Assembly: GCA_021209875.1 (NCBI GenBank)
Contig: JAGYVD010000007.1
Coordinates: 3,844,001 to 3,908,000, forward strand
Direction: 5' to 3'
Origin: Rosellinia necatrix
Taxonomy: Eukaryota; Ascomycota; Sordariomycetes; Xylariales; Xylariaceae
Length of the DNA stretch: 64,000 bases
Both the position numbers and the translations under genes were made by a program. Below the pieces are notes generated by a model. That model did not search any database. It was not told where the DNA came from and worked only from the letters and a program-made list of their open reading frames with translations. The first letter of the stretch is position 1. Every line of letters starts with the position of its first letter. This document shows, in pieces, positions 26,601 through 38,758 of the stretch.

Positions 26601-29600
26601 CCCAAGTGGTACCCAGGTCACAGTTGATAGGCGTGCTCACCGTCGGTTAACCAAGGCGGATAGCTAGAGCGGATAACCAACCAGAGGCGTATATCCCACC
26701 GTGATGGTTCCTAACCTCTCAACGTCCTCAATCCGGGAAAATAATTCCAATGAACCCCCACGGCCAATTAATTGATATTCGGTTGACTCTCCCGTCTGTC
26801 ACCTCCGCGTTGCTTATTCCGCACAAACCGGGTCGGTGCCTGTAGATATTCAATCGCCATATTGATCCGGCGGGATGATCCGCCCAATTCCCGTGCACAA
26901 ATTTCATCTACTATTTTTATTTTCACGTAATATTTCGCAGCAGTTATCCTGACGAACACGTCTTGATTTGTCATGTCTCTCGAGTTTAAAGAATAATTTA
27001 AGAATAAAAAAACCCCCCCATCCTGGAAGCCATAGGTCCGTCCGGTCACAGTCAGATCTGACCTAATCCGCCACGGCCCGTTCGGACGGTAACAGCTAGA
27101 TGAGGTACATACTTACACTACCTAGGTAGGTTGCAGAGCGGGTACAGAATAAGGGAAGTCAGCAAAATCCAGCCCCCAACTTGGTCCTTTTTTTAAACAG
27201 CGCTGCATGTCTCTGCGCCGCGCCCCCTCCTTCCCCCCCCCTACCTGGCCTGATTCCCCCGACCTGGCTTGCCTAGGCTTATTCGGCGTCGTCTGGGTGT
27301 GCCGTTTCGTTGACATGGCATCGATCGATTGGGAAGACCTGCCCTGGGGTGGTGGTCATCTGCGCAGGAACCCGCCGTTTCCATAGGCTCGGTTGCCGTT
27401 GTCCATGCAGCCCAGGGAGCAGCCAAGGTATGGGGTTTTTTCTCCCTCCCTTCTGGCTGGAAGAGCGCACGCATGGCCAAGATGCGTCTCGCTCTCCCCA
27501 GCTCAACCCTCTCTCGCTCTCTCGCTCTCTCTAGTGTACACTACATACAGCATCTCCACCCCTCCCCACCGTTCCTGTTATCTCCCTTGCCATAAACCCG
27601 TCTCTCCGTATTCACGCTCATGCCTGGTCACAGACTGTGCCTTGTCATGTGATTTATCAGCAGCAAAAAGAGCTGAGGTGATGACGAAATCCCGCACCGA
27701 ACGCCGGGCTCCTGGGGTAGGAGAACGAACGCGTATAACACCCCCCAGTTGTAGGAAGTAACAGGAATAAGGTAGGCAAGTAAGTAAGTAAGTATGTAAA
27801 TAAGACTACCCAGTATCTACTGATCTACCGGTAGGCAACAATTGCGATTTGTCCCATCCCTTTCGTGCTCACTGGCAATATCACCTTCCATGTTATGTTC
27901 CCTTGTGTTGAACGCGTAAGACGGCAGCCAAAACCGCTTGAGGTACTTCATTGGACAACCTTCTCCTGTGAGGGGATACCCAATTTCAAAAGACCATCCA
28001 TCAGCTCATCAGCAGTTTCTTTCTGTGCTTGCTTCCCCGGAGGTAATCCTCCTTCTCATCGAACAACCAATAAAACGTAGGTAATTGCATATTCATTGCA
28101 TTAGCATTAGCCCGATAGTGCGCCCACCCCGTTTAAATACATCGTCATCCATACAAGTACCTAGTTTCTTCTTCTACCCATTTCCCACCTCCCATCTCCC
28201 ACCTCCCATCACGCCTCGCTTATTTCTGCCTGCAAGAAGATCATCGAGCTAGTGAGCAACAATACATGACTGCAAGTAATCGACTACCTGGGCAGGTAGG
28301 TTTTGGGTGCCTGGTTACTGTATTCGGTACTTGATAGTCATGAGGTCATAAATTCATAAATTCATCCCTCATCACGAAACCGCCGTAGGAGGACCACAAC
28401 CCAGGTTTGCCCTTTCTGGCAAGCCACAAACCCAGACAGCCAAGCGCTACAGCACAATCCCGCGCCATCTCACTACCGGTCCGTGGAAGTTATTTCGGTG
28501 GCACAGACCTCACAGCCCAACCTCACTGGGATGCCCTCCCCATCAGACGAGATGAATGGAGGCCAGCAGCGTAAGCACCACAATGCCTTGTTGGAGCCTA
28601 TCAAGCGGATGGCAATCTATATGACCCTCGAGCTAATAAGCGAGGGTCATCGAGCGACAAGAAGCGATGGTCCCAGCTAATTATGTATCCGTCTTTTTAT
28701 CGTACATACCTGTAGTTGGAGAATGGCGAGATCTATACATCACGTCCCATCCGCAGTGTGAGGCTCCAGATACATAGAAACCCCAGGTATTGGTCACGGG
28801 CGCACCCCGTCTCGAACGCCCTACCATACAACTGACATAATGCCCATCCATCCATCCATCCACTGCATCATGTCCCCCCATCTCCTGCTCATCTAAACCC
28901 GCCCAGCCCCCGGCAGGTTCGTCCTAATCCAGTTTATGTGTGCGCGCGCACCATCTGTCGGCATACATATGCACATATGTACATACATTTGTACATATAT
29001 TTCTATGCAATGCATTAGGGATCCGAGAAATCCGTGCGTGCCCGCCATCGTGGCGCCCCGCGAACCATGACCAACGGGCGCGCGTCCGGCGTGCGTGCCG
29101 CCACCGCGTCTGATAGGTAGGGCTCTCCTGACCCGGGCTGCCGAACGTGTGATTATTGGCTTTTTTTTTTTTTTTTGCTGTTCGTCGACCTTGGCTCCCA
29201 GGCGCATGGGGGACATCAAACGTAAAAAGCTGATTTGACAGGCTGAGTCCCCCCCTTCCCCTCTCCCTCTCCCCCTCACCGGATGCCGTGGAGTTGGGAT
29301 GCTTGGTAATCTTCCCCTTCCTTCTTCTCTGCTGAGGGTTAATAATGCACTGCGGGAGGCAAACCAACGTAGTGTGGTGTGGTGCAGTGTAGGCCCGGAT
29401 TCGTGGAGGGGTGTTCCTGGTTGGAACCTACGTATGTATGTATGTATGTATGTATGTCTTCCGAAGGGGGGGATAAAAAAACAGTTTTTGGCCCGTGGCG
29501 AGATGAAACATAAATTGAGGGGGGCATTTGTCAAGTTACTCAGAGTCTATACTACATACGTGACATGCCTGAATGATTCGACCGTTCGGTACCGAGCCCA

Positions 29601-31761
29601 GGTGTTCGCCGAGTGCGCGGTTGCGTTGGCCGGCCGGGTCGGCCTGGGTTCTCGTGGGGAGCCGGTGCCGCTGTGATATAAACCTAAGGCGCAAGCTGCA
29701 CCGCTCGGACCCCTATATTCTCATGTAGAGACATCATAACATACCGGTAGGTACCCTATTGGATCATAGGCACTACAAACAAATGGGGTACTAAAGCTAC
29801 GGGAGGGGAAGTGACACATGAGGTGTCGATAATCCTAACAGAGCTCATGTTGCCTGCTAGAAAACTAAAGCTCACCAGTGTGATATGTGATACATGTGTC
29901 ATACAACCGAGGTCTATTAGGAGTCCATCGGGCCGGGTGAGAACTACAACGGATAACCTGCTCACGATATACACTACACCATTTAATTATGCGACTTACA
30001 ACTATACCAAGCTATGTATGTATGGCATACATAAGGCCACGTTCACGGACGCAAGGGGCTACTCAGATAAGCTTTCCGAGACCGTGACAGCCCTCGCGAG
30101 GAATCCAGTACCAGAAACGATCTATAAACAAACGACAACTGGTGAGGCCAACCCTAAGGACCTGCGATCCAATATCGATATGATTCCTAAACCTCACAGC
30201 TTGCTGATCAAAGGTATGTAGTAAAACAGTGCGAGGACGTATACCATCTGTATAAGCATTCTAAACACCATCCTCATTCTGAACTTTCCTCCCTATATAC
30301 GTGGGCACCCAAACACACACAACTTTATCTAGGTAGGGTGTACTAGACTAGCGCTCAAGTGGCCTCCATACCAGTCACCAGGCGATTTCTTGTAACCCTC
30401 TTTATAACCATTTACTGGCCTGATAATGTCATCAACATTACTCTGTGAGCGGGTAGGTCGGATTGTAATAAACCGGAACGTGTGGTAGAAAACTATGAGC
30501 AACGTAGACCTGCATTATTATCTCATTTCTAGCACAGGTGTATAAACGGGCCGGATAGAATTGTATTCAATGAGCGGAAAACAAAGAAAAGAAAAAAACA
30601 CTCGAGCACCCACAGGCACGGTTAGAATCGATGAATCCAATGAATGCTAGGAGTAGCCGGTGGCGAGCTCAGGGGTAAGGGGTTAGTTAGAGGCTGGGCC
30701 ATTGCCGTGCCGTGCCTGGGACGAGGCCATGTCATGATGCCTTGATATAAACCGCCAACCTACCACCGCCCCAGACGTACGATTGACAGCCTTATATCCC
30801 CCACGAGGCTTGAAAGTATATTCGAACATGGCCACTTAGATAGTTTAGTATGTTTATTTGACTACAAACAATAGCCTAACTCACAAGAAACTTTTAACAA
30901 CGCTTTGATCCATGATCAGGAGAACCCCCTCCCCCCGCCCCCCCTCCAGCAATACCAAGCACATTCCTAAGCAGATGTCCCGTCCGAAGATCATACGGAT
31001 GCCTATCAACTGAATGAACCCCTTTCTCTCTCCGCGGCTGTCCCCCCCCCTCCCCAACACTCATGAGTCTCTCACCTGCTGCTGCTGCTGCTGCTATGCA
31101 CATCTAACCGGCTCTCGTTCGTCCTCGGAACTAACTGCCATGGCGCTCCCGAAGCGAGACGCGATCGAAACGCTCCGGACCCGCGGGGCGTTCGCTGCCT
31201 CCGTGAGGGAGGGATGCTTACAAAACTACTGTTGCATAGAGTGCTGTTCTTAGATGGTTGTAACCCCTCCCTTCCCGCTCTCTAGCAGTACGGGCAAGGA
31301 GGAGGACATCATTTGTCCAAACACTCTTTGTGGGGTATCCTGTTTTTTTTTTTTTTTTTTTTTTTTTGGCTGGGAACGTTAAAGCTCAGCTGAATATCTT
31401 CGTGGCGTAGCGGCAGTGTCGTAAAGAGGGAGGGAGGGGGGGATCAAGGCTTTAATAGGTAGGGTGTTCGGGGAACAAGCATGAACGACGGAGGTATGTG
31501 CATACTTAACGACCCGTCGATTCCTTGCGTTCTTGAGCTCGGGACTGAAGTAAAGAGAGGTGGCAAAATCGTGGTCATTATCAGTGGTGATGGCATCTAT
31601 CTCGATGGATAGCTAGTAGGATGGAATTAAGGGTAGCACGGCTTTTGGAGATAACAAGTGGTACACAAGGCCGCCGCGGGGTGTACGGTCAGACAGCGTA
31701 AAGTTCACACACATAACGAAGACTAATATATCACAAGCAAGAAGGGAAAGGGATGGAGGTG
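22131..31761. other. Gene desert, part 1 (simple sequence and unassigned DNA)
   Basis: Almost 10 kb without a supportable gene. It holds a GT/GA compound microsatellite in the VAC7 upstream region (about 22408-22490), ACCT/AGGT palindromic tracts (about 23060-23110, 23410-23530, 23953-23970, 25168-25187), a long AC run (about 23588-23654), CCATCCCTCCC repeats (about 26223-26253), an AAGT tract (about 27774-27795), TATG repeats (about 29431-29455) and a T-run of about 26 (about 31342-31367). The longest frames (24763-25185 and 29811-30221, both +) have no domain, signal peptide or family match I recognise. A non-coding RNA or a multi-exon orphan gene cannot be excluded. Confidence 0.5.
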
Positions 31762-31944
31762 TAAATACACATAATATATATATATATATATATATAAAGA
31801 ATCGAAGTATTCAATATGGGATTCAAACAAAGTCCCTGAAAAGAATGGCTCAAAAAAGAATTGAGGGCTCAAACTAAACTCAACATCCCAAGACCAGAAA
31901 ACCTCTGTTTATTCCTGGCGAGCATTTTATCACTGAGCCACCGG
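31762..31944 (-). mobile_element. Candidate tRNA-derived SINE with (TA)n tail
   Basis: Read on the minus strand, the element starts CCGGTGGCTCAGTGATAAAA, which contains an A-box-like TGGCTCAGTG. Two B-box-like pieces follow (GTTTGAGCCC at about 31870-31880 and GTTTGAATCCC at about 31825-31835), and it ends in a (TA)n-rich tail at about 31772-31797. The 7-mer CACCTCC (minus strand) lies at both borders: plus-strand GGAGGTG at 31755-31761 and again at 31945-31951. This is a candidate target-site duplication. Head, body, simple tail and flanking repeat are the SINE layout, and C-to-T changes in the boxes suggest RIP. Only one copy is in the window, so the family is unproven. Confidence 0.45.
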
Positions 31945-31951
31945 GGAGGTG

Positions 31952-32792
31952 GTGGCTAAGCTAGATGGGAGAGGCAGCTTCAGAGGTTTATGTGCTCACT
32001 AGCTTACAAACGGACGGTGATGTTAGATACCTACCGAGTCGTAAGTATATTATGTACAGAGAGGACGAGGCCATCACTTGATTGATTGGATCAAACACGT
32101 TGTCTACATAGCATTCCATAACATTCTACCCTACCAAGTTATCAAGCATCCCTCGGTCCGAGTCGTGTGGATAAATATGGTCGTCTTAATGATATATATA
32201 CACCTATGTGGGTGGAAGGACCAGTTGAGGTATCAATAGGCATTAACTAGCAGCCCTCCAAGTTTTGGTGAGAGGCGTGTCTAAGACATGCATATACTAG
32301 TTTCAGGAGAGCAGCAATACACATACGGCGCGTAAGAATGTCTTACAAAAAAAAAAAAGATAAAAAAAAACAACAACAAAAAACACTGAAATCCAGTTGT
32401 TCGATTCTGGGAGGCCTAATGCGCACAATACGCCCAATCTTCAAATATAACGTTCAACGTCCATGTCCTAGCTTCGGTCCTAACTCGTATTTTTCATTCC
32501 TATGCCATAAATCATTCATCCCATACCAGCCGCGTTCCGACTGATAGCAAACCATCATTCTCTTCGTCCGGTATCATATGCGTCATTTACGTATAAGACT
32601 CAAACCAACGTAATAATAAGTTACCCAGACCAACATGGAATCCGCACAATACAAGAGCAAAACAGATACCCCCGAAACAGATTCCATGAAATTTAAGCCG
32701 AAGAGGTATTGGATCCCGATAATGTAAGCAAAGCCCCGGCTGCCGTATGTAATATGATGGTGGATGACATCGGGCAATGAGAATTCTCCAAT
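31952..32792. other. Gene desert, part 2
   Basis: About 840 bp between the candidate SINE and the stop of the coiled-coil gene. An A-rich stretch with CAA units occurs at about 32346-32385. Nothing else is recognised. Confidence 0.5.
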
Positions 32793-34772
32793 TTATTCCC
32801 TGATGGATTCTCCCGTGTGGTCATCCTTTTTGGACCATGCCGAGGACGCCCAGCCCATCCAACTAGCGCGCTTGTTCTCCATCTTCTCGGGTGCGTTCTC
32901 CTGTACGAGCCGCAAGGGACGCGGCTTATTGCCCGCTAGGGTGATGGCCTTCTCGGAGCCGGATATGCTGGTGTGGTTACTGCCGGCGCGGGGCGGGCTT
33001 GAAGTAATCCCCTCTACCGAGGCGGAGTCTCCGCTGACGCTGCTGGTTTCACTTCGCATGCCCGGGAAGTTGCCGGCGCTGGGGGCGCCTTGACCCGCCG
33101 ACGGAACTCGTGGGGTTGACACGCCCGAGAAGAACGATGCCGAGTTACGCGGATTGCTGAGCGTGGGGGACAAGGGACCATCGGGGCCTTTGTACATTGC
33201 ATTTACAATACCGGCGGCGCCAGTGAACTGCTCGCTCATGGGGCGGCCTCCGCGGCGCGCGCTTTGCGCACGCCCTAAGCCAATCGGGATGCTTGGCGCG
33301 GTGTCGGGGTTGTTATGTGCCGAGTTTTGTTGCGGCAACATGGTTACGGGACGCGGCTTGGGCCGGGCCGTCGTATTCGCACCTGTAGCGATCGACTTGG
33401 CACGTTGAAGAAGCGTGACGCCTACGCCCGGCATCTCAGCCGAGGGGGGAAGGGGGAGATCTTTGTGGACATTGGCGGAAGATTTAGAGTCGGATGAGGT
33501 GTCAAGGATATGCTCGAACTCCTGGTGTTGTAGAAGCCGTTCGATAATCTTGTTGATATATAGCGTCAAGGCCTTGTTCTGGTCCTTCATGGCACGGAGC
33601 TCAGCCTCTAGGCGGCGCGTGGGATCCTCACCCATCTCGGACTCATCCGCGATGGAGCCGAGCTCGTCGGCTAGGCTGGTGCCGGGCGGCGCCAGGGCGC
33701 TGCCGGTGCTATTCCTGCCCTCCAGAGCGTTCAGGGCATCCTGGTTGGCGGAGACGCCCATATAGTTGAAGTCGCCCTTTCCAAAGTCACCGTGGAGTGT
33801 CTTCTCCTGGAGAAGCAGCTGATAGGATTCGTTATCCTCCATCAGCCGCGCATTCGCCATCCGGGCCTCCATGAGGAGTCGTTCGACTTCGTGCAGCCGG
33901 CCGCCGCCTTGGTTCTCGGACTCCACAAGCTTGATCTGGGCCTCTGCCAGCTCGAGACGCAACGACTCGATGAGTTTGTCCTTTTGAAGCAGGAGCTTCG
34001 AATTGTTCCGGGAATCACTCCTTTGGACCGAGGACGGCGGGGCGAAGTTACCACTCTCGACGCTGGGGGAGTTGTTGTTGGCTACGAAGGACATATTAGG
34101 CAGGCCTGGTAGGGAAGGTCGATGGGGCCTGTCGAACTCACATTGTCTGCTTGGTCGGTCATCCTCGGCGTTGCGTTGGTTCAGGGTCTCCTTCAGGCGG
34201 TTGATGATGGTCTGCATCTCCTCTTCCCGGTTGGACATCTCCTCCTTCTCCTTCATCATCGAGCTCCTCTCGGCCTCGTAGATGGCCTCCATTTCACGCA
34301 TCTGCCTCGCCGCCTCCCGCTTCTCGTTCTTGAGGGCCTCTACCCGTTCCTCGTTCTCGTGGGCCCTCTCCTCCAGCTTGGCCTGCTCCTTGAGGGCCTC
34401 GTCGAGCCGTGACTGCAGGACCTCGGCCTGCTTCCTGTACTGCTCCGACGTGGCATCGGCCTTGTGCAGGCGCTCCTTGAGGTCCTCGATGAGGGCCACG
34501 GTCTCGGCACGTGCGTCGGCGTCGGCGCTGGTGGATATGCTTAATGACGAGCTCGCCCTGTGTGCGGCGGCCCGCGCTGATACGGTGCCGGCGCGAATGG
34601 AGCGGGTTCGTGTCGGTGTGCCGTTGGTGGCGGGCGTGCTGACGGCTGAGACGTTGGAGGAGGTGGGCGTGGTGGCCCTCGGCACTCGCGAGGCCGGGGA
34701 GGGGTGGGTGCTGTCTGCCGAGGAGGCTCGTCCGGAGGCCGAGGGACTCGGCTTCTTGGGCGTGGTAGTCAT
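32793..34772 (-). CDS. Fungal coiled-coil protein (M-protein-repeat-like annotation family)
   Basis: Two exons, 34772-34142 and 34081-32793, give 639 residues. The frame also reads through 34141-34082, but these 60 nt start GTGAGT and end CGTAG, and removal joins DDRPSRQS to NNNSPSVESGNF, which fits the Ser/Asn-rich linker of relatives as I remember them. The N-terminus (about 90 residues) is Ser/Thr/Pro-rich. A long coiled coil follows at about 92-205 (LIEDLKERLHKADATSEQYR, KNEKREAARQMREMEAIYEA), then a second coil with the conserved LLLQKDKLIESLRLELAEAQ and NARLMEDNESYQLLLQEK. The C-terminal third is disordered, ending in a Trp-rich RASWMGWASSAW. Such proteins are often labelled M protein repeat protein in fungal genomes; a scaffold or trafficking role is only a guess. 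Upstream of the ATG are CGA/GTTGCT and GCTGGAAT repeats. Confidence 0.8.
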   Translation of the reverse strand: MTTTPKKPSPSASGRASSADSTHPSPASRVPRATTPTSSNVSAVSTPATNGTPTRTRSIRAGTVSARAAAHRASSSLSISTSADADARAETVALIEDLKERLHKADATSEQYRKQAEVLQSRLDEALKEQAKLEERAHENEERVEALKNEKREAARQMREMEAIYEAERSSMMKEKEEMSNREEEMQTIINRLKETLNQRNAEDDRPSRQCEFDRPHRPSLPGLPNMSFVANNNSPSVESGNFAPPSSVQRSDSRNNSKLLLQKDKLIESLRLELAEAQIKLVESENQGGGRLHEVERLLMEARMANARLMEDNESYQLLLQEKTLHGDFGKGDFNYMGVSANQDALNALEGRNSTGSALAPPGTSLADELGSIADESEMGEDPTRRLEAELRAMKDQNKALTLYINKIIERLLQHQEFEHILDTSSDSKSSANVHKDLPLPPSAEMPGVGVTLLQRAKSIATGANTTARPKPRPVTMLPQQNSAHNNPDTAPSIPIGLGRAQSARRGGRPMSEQFTGAAGIVNAMYKGPDGPLSPTLSNPRNSASFFSGVSTPRVPSAGQGAPSAGNFPGMRSETSSVSGDSASVEGITSSPPRAGSNHTSISGSEKAITLAGNKPRPLRLVQENAPEKMENKRASWMGWASSAWSKKDDHTGESIRE

Positions 34773-37573
34773 GGCTGGGACTCGTGAGGGCTGGCCCGAA
34801 ACTGCCTAGTACATATAACTGGCTGGCTGGCCAGCGGTGGTATGCGGGAGTGGAGCGGGCAACGACGACGACGACGAGTCGTTGCTGTTGCTGTTGCTAT
34901 TGCTATTGCTATTGCTGTTGCTGTTGCTGTTGCTGTGGCTGCGTTGATGGCAAGGGAGAGCAGGGAGAGTAGGGAGGACGGGGATGGCTGGAATGCTGGA
35001 ATGCTGGAATGCTGGAATGCTGGAATGCTGGATGTTCAAGAGTGATTCAGAATAGGCAGTGGAATAGCGAGTGCTCGTTGGGCCCCCTTTGTCGGTGTCT
35101 CTGTTGTCGTTGTTGATTGTTCGCGCGCTTAGGTATGGAGTGGATGTGGTGGATGTGGTGGATGTGGTGGAACGTGATGATTAGCCTCGATCTGGCCAGG
35201 GCAACAGGGGATCAGCGTTGCTGGGCGGTCACTGCACACTACTTGTACATATTGCTATTTGCTACCTCTCTACCTAAATACCTAAGTAGGTACCTAAGGT
35301 AGGCAGGTAACTAAGTAGGTAGGCAGGCAAGTAGGTAGGTAAGGTAGGTGGTGGGTATTTAGGTAGGTAGGTAGGTACCTACCTACCCCTACCTACCTAG
35401 GTACTACACGTAGGTATGTGCTAAAACAATGTACCTACCTATGTACTGCCGTCGCTGTACGTGGCTGTAGCAGGCGTCCCTAATTTAGAAACTGACTGAG
35501 TTGAACCCTTTTCCCTCCCAAAAGTGGCGCCTCTGTGGAACTCCAGTGGCTCGAGGTCCGTTTTTAAATGTCATTCGCACACACTAACAATCGTTGTGGT
35601 TGTCCCCTTCGCCCTAGCCGAGCCCAATCGGGTTTGGCCTCATCTAAGCCCACTCAATCTCTACGGGATTTTTATATCCTGCCCAATCCACCTGACAGCC
35701 ACAGCCCTCCCATTCCAGAAGCTTGTTTGTGTCTCTTGAGTCGTGTCGAGTAACCTTCTCAATCCCCCAACCCTGTCCTCGCTGCTCTCCCGGAGATATG
35801 AGCAGAAAATAGAAATACGTATCGACGGCCTATCTATGCAAGATACCTAGTTATTGTTGAGTACATAGTAGACTAAGTAGTGCAAGCAGTGCATGTAATG
35901 GCTATGTAATGGGCATTCTGACTCTGACTGTGTTTTCCCGGATCGCCAGGTCATCTCGTTTTGATTACCGTCAATGCTGGGATCCCGGCGCTGCCACTTA
36001 TAAGAGACCAGGGTGACATATAACATGAATTTAGCCAACGATCTAATGAAGTACATAAACACTCTCAAAACGAATCATGAGCTTCTGAGACATGATTATC
36101 CTCGAGTATATACATAGGTAGCAAGTCTGTTTGAACTCTCCAGATCGCCTGGGAGGTAGATCCATCATGACTTGACAACTCAACCATGCGTGTGCTGTAG
36201 TGTGGCTGCTTGGCGAATTCGCTGCTCCACTCTCGGTGTGCTCGACCTCGAGCTTGGACGTAAGGAGCTTTGCCCTGGCGTTGCAGCCGAGAATGCGCCC
36301 GCTCTGCGAGTTTATGTCTATGCAGGTAGTAGTCCCGGGTACGGGTAGCTCGAGGGTTTATGCTTTGTTCATCCGGGAGCTTCCCCTGCAGCATTGCGGT
36401 CCCAATGGCTGGGATTATGGAACGCAGCCATAAACATGTTTTCGTATGAATACGTAACTGACACGGCGTCTCAAATATGGTCCCATTGTATGACTCTAAG
36501 AGAAACTCGAATATCCCGAAGCTAGTATTGTGTTTTGAGGGCATGTTAGCGTGCTGGTTAACATGATCTTGTTATCAGTGTTCATGCATAGATCTTTGCG
36601 CATATTGGTTTCTTTCTTTCCTTCTTTCCTCGCTTGCTTCTATTATTTATCTTTTCATAAAAGTCACAGGTCCCAATGAGAAGTAAGTCGACCCAGGCAT
36701 TCTGGAGAGCATTTGATGTGACACAATTGTGGTGAGATGCCTGAGAAATCGCCACAAACAGAATGAAACTGCGACTGCTAGGTATACTTCTGTTATACTA
36801 TCCAAGAACTACAGCCTACCAACTGGAAAGAGGCAAGCGCTGAACACTAGCCAGTATTCTGCGAAGAGAGGGATGGGCTAACATGGTTAATATTACGATG
36901 TTAGCTTAATGATTCATGATTAATCCGGGCTATATATTGGTTTTACATTTGTGGCAACATGGTATTGTCTTGGACGGTGAAGCGCAGAACATACACATGT
37001 TGTTGACAAGTTGGTTCGTTCTCCTAGGTTTCCTGATCGCGGTTGACGTATTACTAGACCTAATACAACGACTCTAAGCGTGCATTTGATCAGTTTGAAA
37101 CTTCTATAGCACGGTGTCAAGATGAATTCAGATATTATTCATCGGAGCCTCGATATAAGAACCATGGTGGCAACCCGTAACAAGAACGCATATTTCGGGT
37201 TCATGGTGACTCGCCTCTTGGTCATTGTTCATGATGTCCGCGGATGGCGACGATAGGGGTGCTGTAATCGCCTGGAAACGGGTTGCAGATACCTTGAGAT
37301 CACCATCCCGAAAAGTTCGGGGCATTGTGTAATTCTTGCTAGAAAAAGTGTATTGGGTATATTCGTTATCCTACTCGGTATAACGAGTGCTAGACAGTGA
37401 CATCTAGAAATCAACCTGTAATGTCGTTACTGGACTACGAGAACCTGATTTGCCGTTTTATCGTTGCTCATATAGAGGATATGCAGCAATCTGAATCCCC
37501 GAAGGATGAAACCCCTATGTCCGTTTTGTTGAGACCGTTAACCCAAACGCCGTTATGTGGATGCAAGTTACGC
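34773..37573. other. Intergenic region with strong simple repeats
   Basis: Upstream of the coiled-coil gene: GTTGCT/ATTGCT repeats (about 34879-34936), five near-perfect GGAATGCT units (about 34988-35032) and GGATGTGGT units (about 35141-35170). An ACCT/AGGT block (35265-35445) is listed separately. The 159-codon frame at 36065-36544 (-) has no recognisable features and is not called. The remainder, down to the eL30 stop at 37574, shows nothing I can assign. Confidence 0.55.
35265..35445. repeat. Dense ACCT/AGGT tetranucleotide block with palindromic centres
   Basis: Runs of AGGT or ACCT units with variants (AGGC, AAGT) alternate in orientation and meet head-to-head as GGTACC or CCTAGG, so they form perfect palindromes such as AGGTAGGTACCTACCT. 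Smaller blocks of the same kind are spread over the whole window between genes, never inside the recognised exons. Confidence 0.85.
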
Positions 37574-38310
37574 TTAAGCCTGCTGGTCGCTCAGGATATC
37601 GGAGTCACCAGCGTCCAAGATGGCCATAGTGGAGCAAGAGTACAGCTTGCCGACTGTCGTTTCTTATGTTAGTAGTTGATGCGTATGGTGGAAGGGAATC
37701 CGAGACATGTATTCTCTTGGATGGCGACTTACGGGACGTTCCGAGCTCGATCTGTGCCAATGTCAAGTTAGCCGGATGTTGTACCCTCCAAAGCCTGAGC
37801 GAGGCTTTTTCTCTGGGCTGGGGCGGCGATCTACCAGGTTGGCTAATAGACCACCACCCCCTACGAGCTTGGAGAAGAGGACGATGTCGGAGTTTAGCCA
37901 CTTACGTTGGTGCCTTCGAAATGATGGACGGGAGTCTTGGACAACATCGAGTAGTATTCTACCGTGGGGGGTCAGTTTGGCCGCATACACGCCAGGAACA
38001 TGCCCACGTACCAAGCTCGGACTTGCGGAGGGGAGGGGTGTTTGCCGCAATGATGACCAGCTTGGCCTTGCCGGATCGCAGACTCTTGATGGCTGTTGTA
38101 TTTGTAAGTCCCAGGTATCGGCTGGCTGGGGCGACAAGACATCAATTCACATACAGGACTTGTAACCGAGGGTGACCCTGGAGTAGGGGAAGTTAGCAGT
38201 TGCGCGCCGCTTGCGATGAAGTGGACAATTTGTTACCTTCCACTCTTCATCACCAGCGCCAATTTGCTGTTGATGGAGTTGGCATCCTTTCTAGTCTTCT
38301 TTCCAGCCAT
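37574..38310 (-). CDS. rpl30: 60S ribosomal protein eL30, six exons
   Basis: Exons 38310-38237, 38177-38155, 38092-38012, 37958-37906, 37751-37733 and 37653-37574 sum to 330 nt (109 residues), all with GT..AG introns and matching phases. The protein reads [83 protein letters not shown], then [20 protein letters not shown] and SDQQA. This is full-length eL30, a large-subunit protein of the L7Ae/L30e fold that in yeast also autoregulates its own splicing. The gene is easily missed because its exons are 19-81 nt and no long frame covers them. One junction (37733/37653) gives a Leu where relatives often have Cys or Val; the phase supports it, but it is the least certain. Divergent from uL16. Confidence 0.92.
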
Positions 38311-38758
38311 TGTATTGAATCTGATGGAGGTCTCGTTCGGAGGGGATTGGAACCGGGTGTCGGATATGTTGGGGGTGGTGGTAGTGAACTGGGAAAGGGT
38401 GATTCAATCGCGAAGAACGTTGGAGGCTTGAGGGATGCCAGTTTGCCAGTTAGCCTTTTTTTCCTTCTATCGGGGTTTCCCAAGAATATCGCCTTGGTTT
38501 GGAGGGGCCCTTGCCGGACCAGTAAATTCATTATTTGCAGTGCGCACCGTAGCCCTAACCCCACATCTTCCGCCTGATGCCCCGAGCCAATAGGGGCTTA
38601 CAAATCGCCCCCACTCGTAGTGACTCGCCTGCTTTGAAATCAACTCGGGAATTTGCCATCCCGCCAGACTTCAAGAAGCCGGCTGGGATTCCTCCAATCT
38701 GTCGACACTACAACCAAACCCAACCACATCTACGTCACAATACAGAAATCCAGACAAG
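38311..38758. promoter_or_regulatory. Bidirectional ribosomal-protein promoter (eL30/uL16)
   Basis: 448 bp separate the two start codons of divergent ribosomal-protein genes. The region contains a telobox-like AGCCCTAACC (38551-38560) and a CCAAT box (38587-38591), both common in fungal ribosomal-protein promoters. Co-regulation of the pair is inferred from this layout. Confidence 0.6.
38551..38560 (+). promoter_or_regulatory. Telobox-like motif AGCCCTAACC
   Basis: The RCCCTAA core is the binding site of Tbf1-type telomere-repeat factors, which drive ribosomal-protein genes in several fungi. It lies between the two divergent ribosomal-protein genes, about 200 bp from the uL16 ATG and about 240 bp from the eL30 ATG. 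Binding itself is not shown. Confidence 0.5.

Noticed and set aside
29811..30221. 136-codon frame on the plus strand
   Set aside because: No motif or splice context that supports a gene; left as unassigned intergenic DNA.
36065..36544. 159-codon frame on the minus strand
   Set aside because: No domain, no compositional signature of coding DNA and no recognisable family; probably chance.
37666..38175. 169-codon plus-strand frame over the eL30 locus
   Set aside because: It is antisense to eL30 exons and introns; the minus strand assembles into a complete ribosomal protein.
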